A stretch of DNA of 64,000 bases, taken from assembly GCF_029760915.1 (NCBI RefSeq), contig NZ_CP121685.1, positions 1,648,001-1,712,000 of the forward strand, read 5' to 3'. The notes under the pieces are model-generated. The model had not been told where the DNA came from. It searched no databases and saw nothing but the letters and a program-made list of their open reading frames with translations. Each line of letters starts with the position of its first letter. Positions within the stretch are counted from its first letter, which is position 1. Source of the DNA: Olleya sp. YS. Its GTDB lineage: Bacteria; Bacteroidota; Bacteroidia; Flavobacteriales; Flavobacteriaceae. Positions 29,392 through 38,530 of this stretch are shown here, one piece after another. Made by a program: the position numbers and the translations under genes.

Positions 29392-30837
29392 TTAGTTGTT
29401 ATTGGATAGTCCGATAGCTTCACCAATAAGTGTAGCTTTGGTGCAATCTGTTACATTAACGTTTACAAAATCACCAACTTTGTATTGTGCTTTTGGAAAT
29501 ACGCATACAATATTATGTTGTGTACGTCCAGACCATTGTTGGTTAGATTTTTTAGATTCTTTTTCTATTAATACTTCAACAGTTGTATTTAAAAACTGAC
29601 GTGTTCTGTACTCGCTATGTTTAAGTTGAAGTGCAATAATTTCGCTTAAACGTCTACTTTTTGTTGTTTCTGGAATATCATCTTCAAATTTACGTTCTGC
29701 TAAAGTCCCTGGACGTTCTGAATACGTAAACATATAACCAAAATTATACTTTACATATTCCATTAAACTTAATGTGTCTTGATGATCTTCTTCAGTTTCG
29801 GTTGGAAAACCAGCAATCATATCTTGACTAATAGCACATCCTGGAATTATTTTTTTGATGTTATCTATTAAGGTGAAATACTCTTCTCTGGTATGTAAAC
29901 GATTCATTGCTTTTAAAATCCGATTGCTACCGCTTTGAACAGGTAAATGGATATGATTACAAATGTTATCATATTTAGCCATAGTTTCTATCACTTCTAG
30001 GTGCATATCCTGTGGGTTAGACGTGCTAAATCGAATACGCATTTTAGGTTGTGCTTTTGCACATAACTCTAAAAGTTTCGCAAAATCTGTTGCGGTTGCT
30101 TTTTCAAAATCTGACGCTTTTTCAAAATCTTTTTTTAATCCTCCACCATACCATAAGTAACTATCGACGTTTTGACCAAGAAGCGTTATTTCTTTATAAC
30201 CTTTATTCCATAAGTCATTAACTTCTTCAATAATACTTTGTGGATCACGACTACGCTCGCGTCCTCTAGTAAACGGAACCACACAAAACGTACACATGTT
30301 ATCACATCCTCTGGTAATAGATACAAATGCTGTTACACCATTACTATTTAATCGTACAGGAGAGATGTCTCCATAGGTTTCTTCTTTGGATAAAATAACG
30401 TTTATAGCATCACGACCTTCATCAACTTCAGCAATTAAATTAGGTAAGTCTTTATAAGCATCAGGTCCAACCACTAGGTCTACAATTTTCTCTTCTTCAA
30501 GAAACTTGCTTTTTAAGCGTTCTGCCATACACCCTAAAACACCTACTTTCATTTTAGGATTAATTCGTTTTACAGCATTATATTTTTCTAAACGCTTTCT
30601 AACAGTTTGTTCTGCTTTATCACGTATTGAGCAAGTATTAACCAATACTAAATTGGCTTCCTCAAGATGTTTTGTGGTATTAAAACCTTCGTTTTGAAGT
30701 ATAGACGCAACAATTTCGCTATCACTAAAATTCATAGAACACCCATAACTTTCAATAAAAAGTTTTTTAGTGTTTTCCTTTTTTTGAGGAATCACTAATG
30801 TTTCCCCTTGTTTAGTTTCGTCTATTGTCTTTTCCAT
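29392..30837 (-). CDS. miaB: tRNA-2-methylthio-N6-dimethylallyladenosine synthase MiaB
   Basis: Radical-SAM methylthiotransferase that converts i6A37 to ms2i6A37 in tRNAs. The N-terminal cluster-binding domain (ESYGCSMNFSDSE, and cysteines of 'VNTCSIRD' and 'GCMAE'), the radical-SAM motif (RGCDNMCTFCVVP) and the C-terminal TRAM domain are complete. I start at MEKTIDETKQGE; the ATG nine codons earlier lies at the predicted transcription start. First gene of a six-gene operon ending with secG. Confidence 0.96.
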   Translation of the reverse strand: MEKTIDETKQGETLVIPQKKENTKKLFIESYGCSMNFSDSEIVASILQNEGFNTTKHLEEANLVLVNTCSIRDKAEQTVRKRLEKYNAVKRINPKMKVGVLGCMAERLKSKFLEEEKIVDLVVGPDAYKDLPNLIAEVDEGRDAINVILSKEETYGDISPVRLNSNGVTAFVSITRGCDNMCTFCVVPFTRGRERSRDPQSIIEEVNDLWNKGYKEITLLGQNVDSYLWYGGGLKKDFEKASDFEKATATDFAKLLELCAKAQPKMRIRFSTSNPQDMHLEVIETMAKYDNICNHIHLPVQSGSNRILKAMNRLHTREEYFTLIDNIKKIIPGCAISQDMIAGFPTETEEDHQDTLSLMEYVKYNFGYMFTYSERPGTLAERKFEDDIPETTKSRRLSEIIALQLKHSEYRTRQFLNTTVEVLIEKESKKSNQQWSGRTQHNIVCVFPKAQYKVGDFVNVNVTDCTKATLIGEAIGLSNNN

Positions 30838-30872
30838 AAATATATTGAAATCACTCACATTCAATAAGCATG

Positions 30873-30880
30873 CAAAGATA
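30873..30880 (-). promoter_or_regulatory. -7 element of the miaB-secG operon
   Basis: The minus strand reads TATCTTTG, an exact TAnnTTTG, 36 bp before the chosen miaB start. Confidence 0.65.
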
Positions 30881-30965
30881 GGATTATTTTAAAATTATGA
30901 CAATCTGACAGACTTAAAATTTTACCTAAAACTTATAAAATTAGGATGATAAATTTTTTTTGATA

Positions 30966-30973
30966 TACCTTTG
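30966..30973 (+). promoter_or_regulatory. -7 element of topA
   Basis: TACCTTTG is an exact TAnnTTTG match; transcription would begin near 30980 and leave a leader of about 13 nt before the ATG at 30993. Confidence 0.65.
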
Positions 30974-30992
30974 CACTCACAAAAACCGAAGA

Positions 30993-33503
30993 ATGGCGAA
31001 GAATTTAGTTATAGTTGAGTCACCTGCAAAAGCAAAAACAATTGAAAAATTTTTAGGAAAAGATTTTAAAGTTGAATCTAGTTTTGGTCATATTGCAGAC
31101 TTACCCTCTAAAGAATTAGGTGTTGATGTAGATGGCGATTTTGATCCAAAATACGAGGTGTCCTCAGATAAAAAAGCACTAGTAAAAAAATTAAAAGACC
31201 TTGCAAAAAAAGCCGAAATGGTTTGGTTAGCAAGTGATGAGGATAGAGAAGGAGAAGCAATTGCTTGGCATTTAGCAGAGTCTTTAAATTTAGATAAAGA
31301 CAAGACTAGACGTATTGTTTTTCATGAGATTACCAAATCTGCCATCCAAAAAGCAGTAGATAATCCAAGACAAATAGATTACGATTTAGTGGATGCGCAA
31401 CAAGCGCGTCGTGTATTAGATAGAATTGTGGGTTATGAGTTGTCTCCTGTATTATGGCGTAAAGTAAAAGGAGGTTTATCAGCAGGACGAGTACAATCGG
31501 TATCGGTTAGACTAATAGTAGAGCGTGAACGTGAAATACAAGATTTTAAACCAGAAGCCTCTTACAGGATAGATGCAGAGTTTTCTAATGAAGCAGGTCA
31601 ATCGTTTAAGGCTAAACTTCCAAAAACATTCTCTACAAAAAAAGAAGCTCAAGATTTTTTAGAAAGTAATGCCAGTGCTACATTTAAAGTAGCTGACTTA
31701 ATTAAAAAGCCGGCAAAAAAATCACCAGCTGCACCATTTACAACGTCTACGTTACAACAAGAAGCATCGCGTAAACTATATTTCTCGGTAAGTAAAACCA
31801 TGACTATGGCTCAACGATTGTATGAAGCGGGTTTAATTACTTACATGAGAACAGATAGTGTTAACTTATCTGACGAAGCACGCAAAGGAGCAGAAAAAGA
31901 AATAGTTGCTGCATATGGTAAAGAATATGCAAAAGAGCGAAATTTTAAAGGAAAATCTAAAGGAGCACAAGAAGCACACGAAGCTATTAGACCTACAGAT
32001 TTTACAAGGCACACTGTAGATATAGATTACGATCAAGCACGTTTATACGATTTAATTTGGAAACGCGCTATAGCCTCGCAAATGAGTGAAGCACAATTAG
32101 AGCGTACCAATGTTAAAATTGAAGCTAATACACATAATGAAACCTTTACAGCTAATGGAGAGGTGATTAAGTTTGATGGATTTTTAAAAGTGTATTTAGA
32201 AGGTACAGATGACGAAGATTTAGAGCAAGAAGGCATGCTTCCTGCAATGAAAACAAACGAAACGTTATTAAACAAGTACATTACTGCTACAGAACGATAC
32301 AGTCGTGCACCATATAGATATACCGAAGCATCTTTGGTTAAAAAGTTAGAAGAACTTGGAATTGGTAGACCATCTACTTATGCGCCAACTATTTCAACTA
32401 TTCAAAATAGAAATTATGTTGAGAAAGGTACTATTGAAGGTGTTGAGAGAGACTATACTCAGTTAGTTCTTGAAGAAGGTAAAGTTAACGATAATACCCT
32501 TACAGAAAAAGTAGGGTCTGATAAAGGTAAATTAGTACCAACAGATATAGGAATGATTGTTACAGACTTTTTAGTCAATCATTTTGAAAGCATATTAGAT
32601 TATAACTTTACAGCAAAAGTAGAAAACCAATTTGACGATATTGCAGAAGGTAAAGAGGACTGGAAAAAGATGATGAAATCCTTCTATAAGAAGTTTCACC
32701 CTGTAGTAGAAGATGTAAAAGAAAATGCAGATCGCGAATCTGGAGAACGTATTTTAGGTAAAGACCCAAAAACAGGAAAACAAGTTAGTGTGCGTTTAGG
32801 TAAATTTGGACCTATGGTGCAAATGGGAACGGTTGATGATGACGAAAAACCAACCTTTGCAAGTTTAGGACCAGACCAACAATTGGGTAGTATTACTTAT
32901 GAAGAGGCAATGGACTTATTTAAATTGCCTAGAACATTAGGTAAATATGAAGATGAAGTTGTAGAAGTTAATAACGGACGATTTGGACCTTATGTTAAGT
33001 ATGGTAAAAAGTTTGTGTCTTTAGCACCAGGACAAGATCCTTTAAATATAGAAATTGAAGATGCAATAGCATTAATTAAAGAAAAAGAAATTGCAGATGC
33101 ACCTATATATAATTATAAAGGACATGGTGTCACTAAAGGTAAAGGTCGTTTTGGACCATTTATAAAATGGAATAACTTATTTATTAATGTCAATAAAAAA
33201 TATGATTGGGATAACTTATCAGATACAGATATTGAAGAGTTAATAGACGCTAAAATCCAAAAAGAAATAGATAAAGTTGTCCATAATTGGGAAGATGAAG
33301 GGATTCGTGTAGAAAAAGCACGATGGGGAAGACACAATATCTTAAAAGGAAAAATAAAAATAGAATTACCTAAAACTGTAGATGCTGCTGCTTTAACTTT
33401 AGAAGAAGTTAAGGATATTATAGAGAAAAAGGCGCCTAAAAAGAAAGCACCTGCAAAAAAGAAAAAAGCAACCAAGAAAAAAACGACAGCTAAAAAGAAA
33501 TAG
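30993..33503 (+). CDS. topA: DNA topoisomerase I
   Basis: Type IA topoisomerase that relaxes negative supercoils. The Toprim domain opens at 'NLVIVESPAKAKTIEKFLG', the catalytic tyrosine is Y284 in LITYMRTDS, and three C-terminal 'GxFGPxV/I' repeat domains are present (GKFGPMVQMG, GRFGPYVKYG, GRFGPFIKWN). The zinc-finger cysteines of proteobacterial enzymes are absent; the protein ends in a lysine/alanine tail (about 25 residues). I start at MAKNLVIVE, not at the upstream TTG. The next gene follows after 6 bp, so they are co-transcribed. Confidence 0.97.
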   Translation: MAKNLVIVESPAKAKTIEKFLGKDFKVESSFGHIADLPSKELGVDVDGDFDPKYEVSSDKKALVKKLKDLAKKAEMVWLASDEDREGEAIAWHLAESLNLDKDKTRRIVFHEITKSAIQKAVDNPRQIDYDLVDAQQARRVLDRIVGYELSPVLWRKVKGGLSAGRVQSVSVRLIVEREREIQDFKPEASYRIDAEFSNEAGQSFKAKLPKTFSTKKEAQDFLESNASATFKVADLIKKPAKKSPAAPFTTSTLQQEASRKLYFSVSKTMTMAQRLYEAGLITYMRTDSVNLSDEARKGAEKEIVAAYGKEYAKERNFKGKSKGAQEAHEAIRPTDFTRHTVDIDYDQARLYDLIWKRAIASQMSEAQLERTNVKIEANTHNETFTANGEVIKFDGFLKVYLEGTDDEDLEQEGMLPAMKTNETLLNKYITATERYSRAPYRYTEASLVKKLEELGIGRPSTYAPTISTIQNRNYVEKGTIEGVERDYTQLVLEEGKVNDNTLTEKVGSDKGKLVPTDIGMIVTDFLVNHFESILDYNFTAKVENQFDDIAEGKEDWKKMMKSFYKKFHPVVEDVKENADRESGERILGKDPKTGKQVSVRLGKFGPMVQMGTVDDDEKPTFASLGPDQQLGSITYEEAMDLFKLPRTLGKYEDEVVEVNNGRFGPYVKYGKKFVSLAPGQDPLNIEIEDAIALIKEKEIADAPIYNYKGHGVTKGKGRFGPFIKWNNLFINVNKKYDWDNLSDTDIEELIDAKIQKEIDKVVHNWEDEGIRVEKARWGRHNILKGKIKIELPKTVDAAALTLEEVKDIIEKKAPKKKAPAKKKKATKKKTTAKKK

Positions 33504-33509
33504 AATCCA

Positions 33510-34676
33510 ATGAATTTTAATTTTTTGTCTCCAGTTTCAGATACAGTACTAGCACATAATCAATTATTATCACCTTTATGTCTAGGTAGAAAAATTAAAA
33601 TTCATTCTTTACAAGAAGGAATTCCAGAATTAGATGACATTAAAATTGTCATACTTGGCGTTTTAGAAAACAGAAACGATGTTAATTATATAGGTGAAGA
33701 TTTCAATTTAAACGAAATTAGAAAATCCTTGTATACATTATTTCCAGGAAGTTGGTCAACAACTATAGCAGATTTAGGCGATATAGAAAAAGGTGAAACA
33801 GTCGAAGACACCTATTTTGCACTTAAAGAAACCTTAACAATCCTTATTCAAAAACGAATTATTCCAATAATCATAGGAGGAAGTCAAGACTTAACATATG
33901 CTAATTATCGTGCTTACGATAGTTTGATGCCAATGGTTAACATTGTTAACGTAGACAAATCTTTTGATTTAGGAGATTCGTCAAAGCCTATAAAAAATAA
34001 CAGTTTTATTGGAAAAGTTATTTTAGACCAACCGTATAACTTATTTAATTATTCAACTATTGGATATCAAACTTATTTTAATAGCCAAGAGGAAATAGAT
34101 TTGATGGAGCGATTATATTTTGAATCTTATAGACTAGGAGAAGTTTCAAATGATATAACGTTAGTTGAGCCTGTTATGAGAGATGCCAATATTGTAACCT
34201 TGGATCTTGGTGTTTTAAAAGCAGCAGAAGTAAGCTTAAAACAAAAAGTATCACCTAATGGCTTAGACGGAAAAGAAGTTTGTGCTGTTGCACGTTATGC
34301 AGGCATAAGTAATAAAGTTTCCTCATTCGGTATATACGAATACAAACCATCACAAGATGATGAAATTACTTCAATGCTTATTTCGCAAATGATATGGTAC
34401 TTTATTGAAGGTGTTAATTGTAGAGTGAAGGATGATGATTTTTCTAATGACGAGAATCACCAGAAATTCATTACTTTAGCCGAATCCCATGAGTTAATAT
34501 TTTATAAAAGTACAAAAACTGGACGTTGGTGGATAGAAATACCATTTTTATCAAATGTTAATAATAAATTAAAAAAGCATACGTTATTACCTTGCACGCA
34601 TCAAGATTATTTAGATGCTTGTAACGATAAAATACCAGAAAGATGGTATAAAGCGTATCAAAAGAACAATGTTTAA
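33510..34676 (+). CDS. Formimidoylglutamase/arginase-like protein with degenerate metal site
   Basis: The 388-residue protein has the ureohydrolase fold layout, but none of the metal-binding motifs are intact: GGDHS is GGSQD (123-127), DAHxD is VDKSFD (148-153), and the DxDxxDP element is DLGVL (232-236). The enzyme is therefore unlikely to hydrolyse formimidoylglutamate or arginine. The frame is full-length and undisturbed, so it is not a decaying pseudogene; a structural or regulatory role is inferred. It lies between topA (6-bp gap) and gldK, a neighbourhood I recall from other Flavobacteriaceae. Confidence 0.8.
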   Translation: MNFNFLSPVSDTVLAHNQLLSPLCLGRKIKIHSLQEGIPELDDIKIVILGVLENRNDVNYIGEDFNLNEIRKSLYTLFPGSWSTTIADLGDIEKGETVEDTYFALKETLTILIQKRIIPIIIGGSQDLTYANYRAYDSLMPMVNIVNVDKSFDLGDSSKPIKNNSFIGKVILDQPYNLFNYSTIGYQTYFNSQEEIDLMERLYFESYRLGEVSNDITLVEPVMRDANIVTLDLGVLKAAEVSLKQKVSPNGLDGKEVCAVARYAGISNKVSSFGIYEYKPSQDDEITSMLISQMIWYFIEGVNCRVKDDDFSNDENHQKFITLAESHELIFYKSTKTGRWWIEIPFLSNVNNKLKKHTLLPCTHQDYLDACNDKIPERWYKAYQKNNV

Positions 34677-34716
34677 TGGTCATAGATAAACAGATTAACG
34701 ACCTTTTACATCGTTA

Positions 34717-34755
34717 AAATGTAAATTTTTTACGATGAAATGTAAAATTTTTACG
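34717..34755 (+). repeat. Two 18-bp direct repeats, 21 bp apart, upstream of gldK
   Basis: The copies at 34717-34734 and 34738-34755 (core AAATGTAAA..TTTTTACG) differ at one base and are spaced by exactly 21 bp, two turns of the helix. A third related arm TTTACAT precedes them. They end 9 bp before the predicted -33 element of gldK, where an activator would bind. Confidence 0.85.
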
Positions 34756-34763
34756 TTAAAAAG

Positions 34764-34794
34764 TTGTTTTTTAGAAAATATATAAATATGTTTA
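34764..34794 (+). promoter_or_regulatory. Putative promoter of gldKLMN
   Basis: TTG (34764-34766), a 20-nt spacer and TATGTTTA (34787-34794) fit the Bacteroidota promoter form with one mismatch in the -7 element; the predicted leader is about 40 nt. Confidence 0.5.
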
Positions 34795-34840
34795 CGCTCT
34801 CAAAAAATTTAAGAGTATAAAATTAACCTCGAGTTTTACA

Positions 34841-36208
34841 ATGAATATGAAGAAGTTTGTATTATTAACAGCGGTTTTCGCACTATTAGTAAGTTGTGGA
34901 TCAAAAGATAAAGGTCAACTAGTAGGAGCAAAAGGAAAAAAATGGCATCCAGAAAAACCATATGGAATGACATTAGTACCTGGTGGAGCATTTATAATGG
35001 GTAAAGCAGACGATGATCTTGCTGGCATCCAAGATGCACCTGCCAAAACAGTAACAGTAGCTTCCTTTTATATGGACGAAACGGAAATCACAAATAGTGA
35101 GTATCGTCAGTTTGTAGAATGGGTAAGAGACTCAACCATTCGTACTAAATTAGCAATTCTTGCAGATGAGGTTGGAATGACTGAAGACGATGGAGGTATT
35201 GGAGAATTTGCATTTAAAGATGCAGATACTACAGACATGTCTGCTTATGAGAAATATATGATCGATAACTACAGCGGTTTAGGAGAAACAGGTTATGAAG
35301 GTAGAAAACTGAATTATGATATCGATTTAATTTTCGATACAGAAGATTATCCAGACGAATATTATGTAGAGGTAATGGATACTATGTATTTACCTTTAGA
35401 AGAATCTTATAATGGTCAACGTACTTGGGATGTTACTAAATTTAAGTTTCAATATACTTATATGGATATTGCTAAAGCAGCAAAAAATAAAAATTTACGT
35501 CGTAAAGATGTTATAATCAAAGAAGAAGTAGAAATCTATCCAGATACTACAGCTTGGATTAGAGATTTTGCTTACTCTTATAACGAGCCTATGCATAACG
35601 ACTATTTCTGGCATGATGCTTATAGTGATTACCCAGTAGTTGGTGTGTCTTGGCAACAAGCAAAAGCTTTTTGTGAGTGGAGAACTAAATACCACAACGA
35701 TTACAGAAGATCAAGAAAAATACATAACGTAGGTCGTTACAGATTACCTTCAGAAGCGCAGTGGGAATATGCTGCAAGAGGTGGCCTACAAGCTGCAACT
35801 TTCCCTTGGGGAGGACCTTATGCTAAAAACGATAGAGGTTGTTTCATGGCAAACTTTAAACCATTACGTGGTGATTATGCAGCAGATCAATCTTTATATA
35901 CTGTAGAGGCTGATGCTTATGAGCCTAATGACTTTAATTTATATAACATGGCAGGAAATGTATCAGAATGGGTAGACTCATCTTACGATCCAGCATCATA
36001 TGAATACGCATCAACAATTAATCCAAGTGTTAATGATCCAAATAATGCTCGAAAGGTCGTTAGAGGTGGATCTTGGAAAGACGTTGCTTATTTCCTACAA
36101 GTAAGCTCAAGAGATTATGAATATGCAGATTCTGCAAGAAGTTACATTGGTTTCAGAACTGTTCAAGATTATATGGGAACAGACGTAACCGCTAATGCAA
36201 GAAAGTAA
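34841..36208 (+). CDS. gldK: Gliding motility / T9SS lipoprotein GldK
   Basis: Outer-membrane lipoprotein that with GldN forms the periplasmic ring of the type IX secretion system (PorK in Porphyromonas). The lipobox is LLVSCG near residue 20. The body is a formylglycine-generating-enzyme/sulfatase-modifying-factor fold, seen in 'GMTLVPGGAFIMG', 'RLPSEAQWEYAARGG', 'NMAGNVSEWVDS' and 'VVRGGSW'. It has a long insertion (about residues 100-240) typical of GldK. First gene of gldKLMN. Confidence 0.97.
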   Translation: MNMKKFVLLTAVFALLVSCGSKDKGQLVGAKGKKWHPEKPYGMTLVPGGAFIMGKADDDLAGIQDAPAKTVTVASFYMDETEITNSEYRQFVEWVRDSTIRTKLAILADEVGMTEDDGGIGEFAFKDADTTDMSAYEKYMIDNYSGLGETGYEGRKLNYDIDLIFDTEDYPDEYYVEVMDTMYLPLEESYNGQRTWDVTKFKFQYTYMDIAKAAKNKNLRRKDVIIKEEVEIYPDTTAWIRDFAYSYNEPMHNDYFWHDAYSDYPVVGVSWQQAKAFCEWRTKYHNDYRRSRKIHNVGRYRLPSEAQWEYAARGGLQAATFPWGGPYAKNDRGCFMANFKPLRGDYAADQSLYTVEADAYEPNDFNLYNMAGNVSEWVDSSYDPASYEYASTINPSVNDPNNARKVVRGGSWKDVAYFLQVSSRDYEYADSARSYIGFRTVQDYMGTDVTANARK

Positions 36209-36276
36209 AATTAAAACTATAACTAAATTAATAACCTACTTAAGTAATTAAACTTAACAACTAAAACTTAGAAATT

Positions 36277-36909
36277 ATGGCACAAAAAGGAAAAATCACA
36301 GTAACTAATATGATCTACGGATTAGGAGCAGCAATCGTAATTATTGGAGCTTTATTCAAAATTCAGCACTGGCCTTACGGTTCTTTAATCTTAACCATTG
36401 GTATGATTGTAGAGGCACTTGTATTTACATATTCAGCTTTTGAAAGACAACAATCAGATTTAGATTGGTCTTTAGTATATCCAGAATTAGCTGGAGGACA
36501 ATCTTTAGGTAAAAAAGGAAAAGAAGAGCCTAAAGATGCTGAAGGATTATTATCTAAAAAATTAGATAACTTATTAAAAGAAGCTAAAATTGATGGCGAA
36601 TTAATGTCAAGCTTAGGTGAAAGCATTAAAAACTTTGAAGGTGCTGCTAAAGGTATTGCACCAACTGTAGACTCTATGGCTGCAACAAAAAAATATGGTG
36701 AAGAAATGTCATTAGCTGCTGCACAAATGGAGTCTTTAAATAGCCTTTATAAAGTTCAAATGGAGAGCGCTAGTCGTCAAGCTTCAATCAACGAAGAAGC
36801 TGTGGAGAATGCTACTAAATTAAAAGAGCAAATGCAATCTTTAGCATCTAACTTATCTTCATTAAATGGAGTTTACGGTGGAATGTTATCTGCAATGAAC
36901 AAAAACTAA
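36277..36909 (+). CDS. gldL: T9SS motor protein GldL
   Basis: Inner-membrane stator-like subunit that with GldM converts the proton gradient into movement powering secretion and gliding. Two membrane helices (about residues 12-30 and 36-53) carry Lys28, His31 and the membrane-buried Glu46, the residues implicated in proton coupling in GldL homologues. The rest is a cytoplasmic alpha-helical domain. The 210-aa length is normal. Confidence 0.97.
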   Translation: MAQKGKITVTNMIYGLGAAIVIIGALFKIQHWPYGSLILTIGMIVEALVFTYSAFERQQSDLDWSLVYPELAGGQSLGKKGKEEPKDAEGLLSKKLDNLLKEAKIDGELMSSLGESIKNFEGAAKGIAPTVDSMAATKKYGEEMSLAAAQMESLNSLYKVQMESASRQASINEEAVENATKLKEQMQSLASNLSSLNGVYGGMLSAMNKN

Positions 36910-36952
36910 TTAGTATTAGTATATCTATTAATAACTTAAAAACTAATTAGAA

Positions 36953-38491
36953 ATGGCAGGAGGAAAACAGTCCGCAAGACAAAAAATGATTAACTTGATG
37001 TACTTAGTATTCATCGCGATGATAGCAATGAATATGTCAAAAGAAGTACTATCTGCATTCGGATTAATGAATGCAAAGTTAATTGACAATAACCAATCAG
37101 CAGATGTGCGTAATGCTCAATTTATGCAAGGTTTAGCTGATAAGGTAGAAGAGCAACCAGCAAAATACGCACCACTAAAAGCTGATGCAGATCAAATTAC
37201 TGCTTTAGGTAACGATTTAAGTTCTTACTTAGAAGACCTAAAAGGTAAAATGACAGCTACAGTTAAGGATCCTAGTAACTATGAAACAATGGATGGTACC
37301 GACTGGTTAGATCAATACTTTTTTAATGGTGATAAAACAACACCTAAAGGAAAAGAATTTTTAGCTAAAATTGCTGAATATAGAAACGGAGTAAAAGCTG
37401 TATTAGCTGATAATCCAGATCTTAAAGATATTGTTGCTGATGTAGAAAAGAAATTTGCTACAGATAAAGTTACTAATAATGATGGTAAACAATTAGAGTG
37501 GTTAGATTATCACTACAAAGGGTTTCCATTAGTGGCTTCTTTAACAAAGATGACGCAATTACAATCTGATATCAAAACAACTGAAGCAGAGATGTTATCA
37601 TCTATGTTAGCTGGTAAGCTAAAGGTAGAAGCGTCTTTAACAAACTTTGAAGCAATTGTTGTTGCAGATAAAACAGCATTCTTTAACGGAGAGCAGTTTT
37701 CTGGAAAAATCATCTTAGGTAAAAACGATAAAACATTACGTGCTGATAAAGTAATTGTTAATGGACAAGAATTACCAGAAGATGCAATGCAAGCTGGTCA
37801 AACATTATTAAAGTTTCCTGCTGGAAGAGTTGGAGAGCAAAAAATTAAAGGAGAGTTTCAATTTAAAGAAGGAGATTCTATAATTACATTACCTTTTGAA
37901 AGTTCTTATGCTGTAATCCCAAAACCAAATGCTGCAACGATATCTGCAGATAAAATGAATGTAGTATATAGAGGTGTACAAAACCCAATGACTATTTCTT
38001 TTGCAGGTGTGCCAGATAATAAAGTACAAGCTTCAGCTAATGGTTTATCGCCAAAAGGTGGTGGTAAATATGTGATGACTCCAGGTACAGGAAAAGAAGT
38101 AACAATTAACGTTACAGGTACATTACCTGATGGTACAAAAGTGTCAGATAATGCTAAATTTAGAATTAAGGATATTCCAAAACCTTTCGGACAAATAGCA
38201 GGTAGAGCAGAAGGATCGTTACCACGTAATAATATTGAAATTGGTACAATTAAGGCAGTATTTGATGATTTTGATTTTGATTTACCATTAACAGTAACGT
38301 CATTTAAATTTAAAGTTCCTGGTCAAGCTACAGTTAACGTTTCAGGTAATAAATTAAACGGTCAAGCTAAAGCTGCTTTAAGAAAAGCAAGACGTGGTGA
38401 TGCTGTTCAGATTTTTGATATCAAATCAAAATCTTCAGGTGGACCAAGAATTAAGCCAGCAAGTCCTATTTCAATAGAAGTTGCTAACTAA
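36953..38491 (+). CDS. gldM: T9SS motor/periplasmic shaft protein GldM
   Basis: Partner of GldL: one N-terminal membrane helix (about residues 14-34, within 'RQKMINLMYLVFIAMIAMN') and a large periplasmic part of four successive domains that reach the GldK/GldN ring. The length of 512 aa is typical of flavobacterial GldM. It starts 43 bp after gldL. Confidence 0.97.
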   Translation: MAGGKQSARQKMINLMYLVFIAMIAMNMSKEVLSAFGLMNAKLIDNNQSADVRNAQFMQGLADKVEEQPAKYAPLKADADQITALGNDLSSYLEDLKGKMTATVKDPSNYETMDGTDWLDQYFFNGDKTTPKGKEFLAKIAEYRNGVKAVLADNPDLKDIVADVEKKFATDKVTNNDGKQLEWLDYHYKGFPLVASLTKMTQLQSDIKTTEAEMLSSMLAGKLKVEASLTNFEAIVVADKTAFFNGEQFSGKIILGKNDKTLRADKVIVNGQELPEDAMQAGQTLLKFPAGRVGEQKIKGEFQFKEGDSIITLPFESSYAVIPKPNAATISADKMNVVYRGVQNPMTISFAGVPDNKVQASANGLSPKGGGKYVMTPGTGKEVTINVTGTLPDGTKVSDNAKFRIKDIPKPFGQIAGRAEGSLPRNNIEIGTIKAVFDDFDFDLPLTVTSFKFKVPGQATVNVSGNKLNGQAKAALRKARRGDAVQIFDIKSKSSGGPRIKPASPISIEVAN

Positions 38492-38530
38492 TCAACTATT
38501 TGATTAAATAAATAAAAAAACAATTTTCAG

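Noticed and set aside
33510-34676. Calling the arginase-like gene a pseudogene
   Set aside because: The frame is uninterrupted over its full family length; only catalytic residues differ, so pseudoenzyme fits better.
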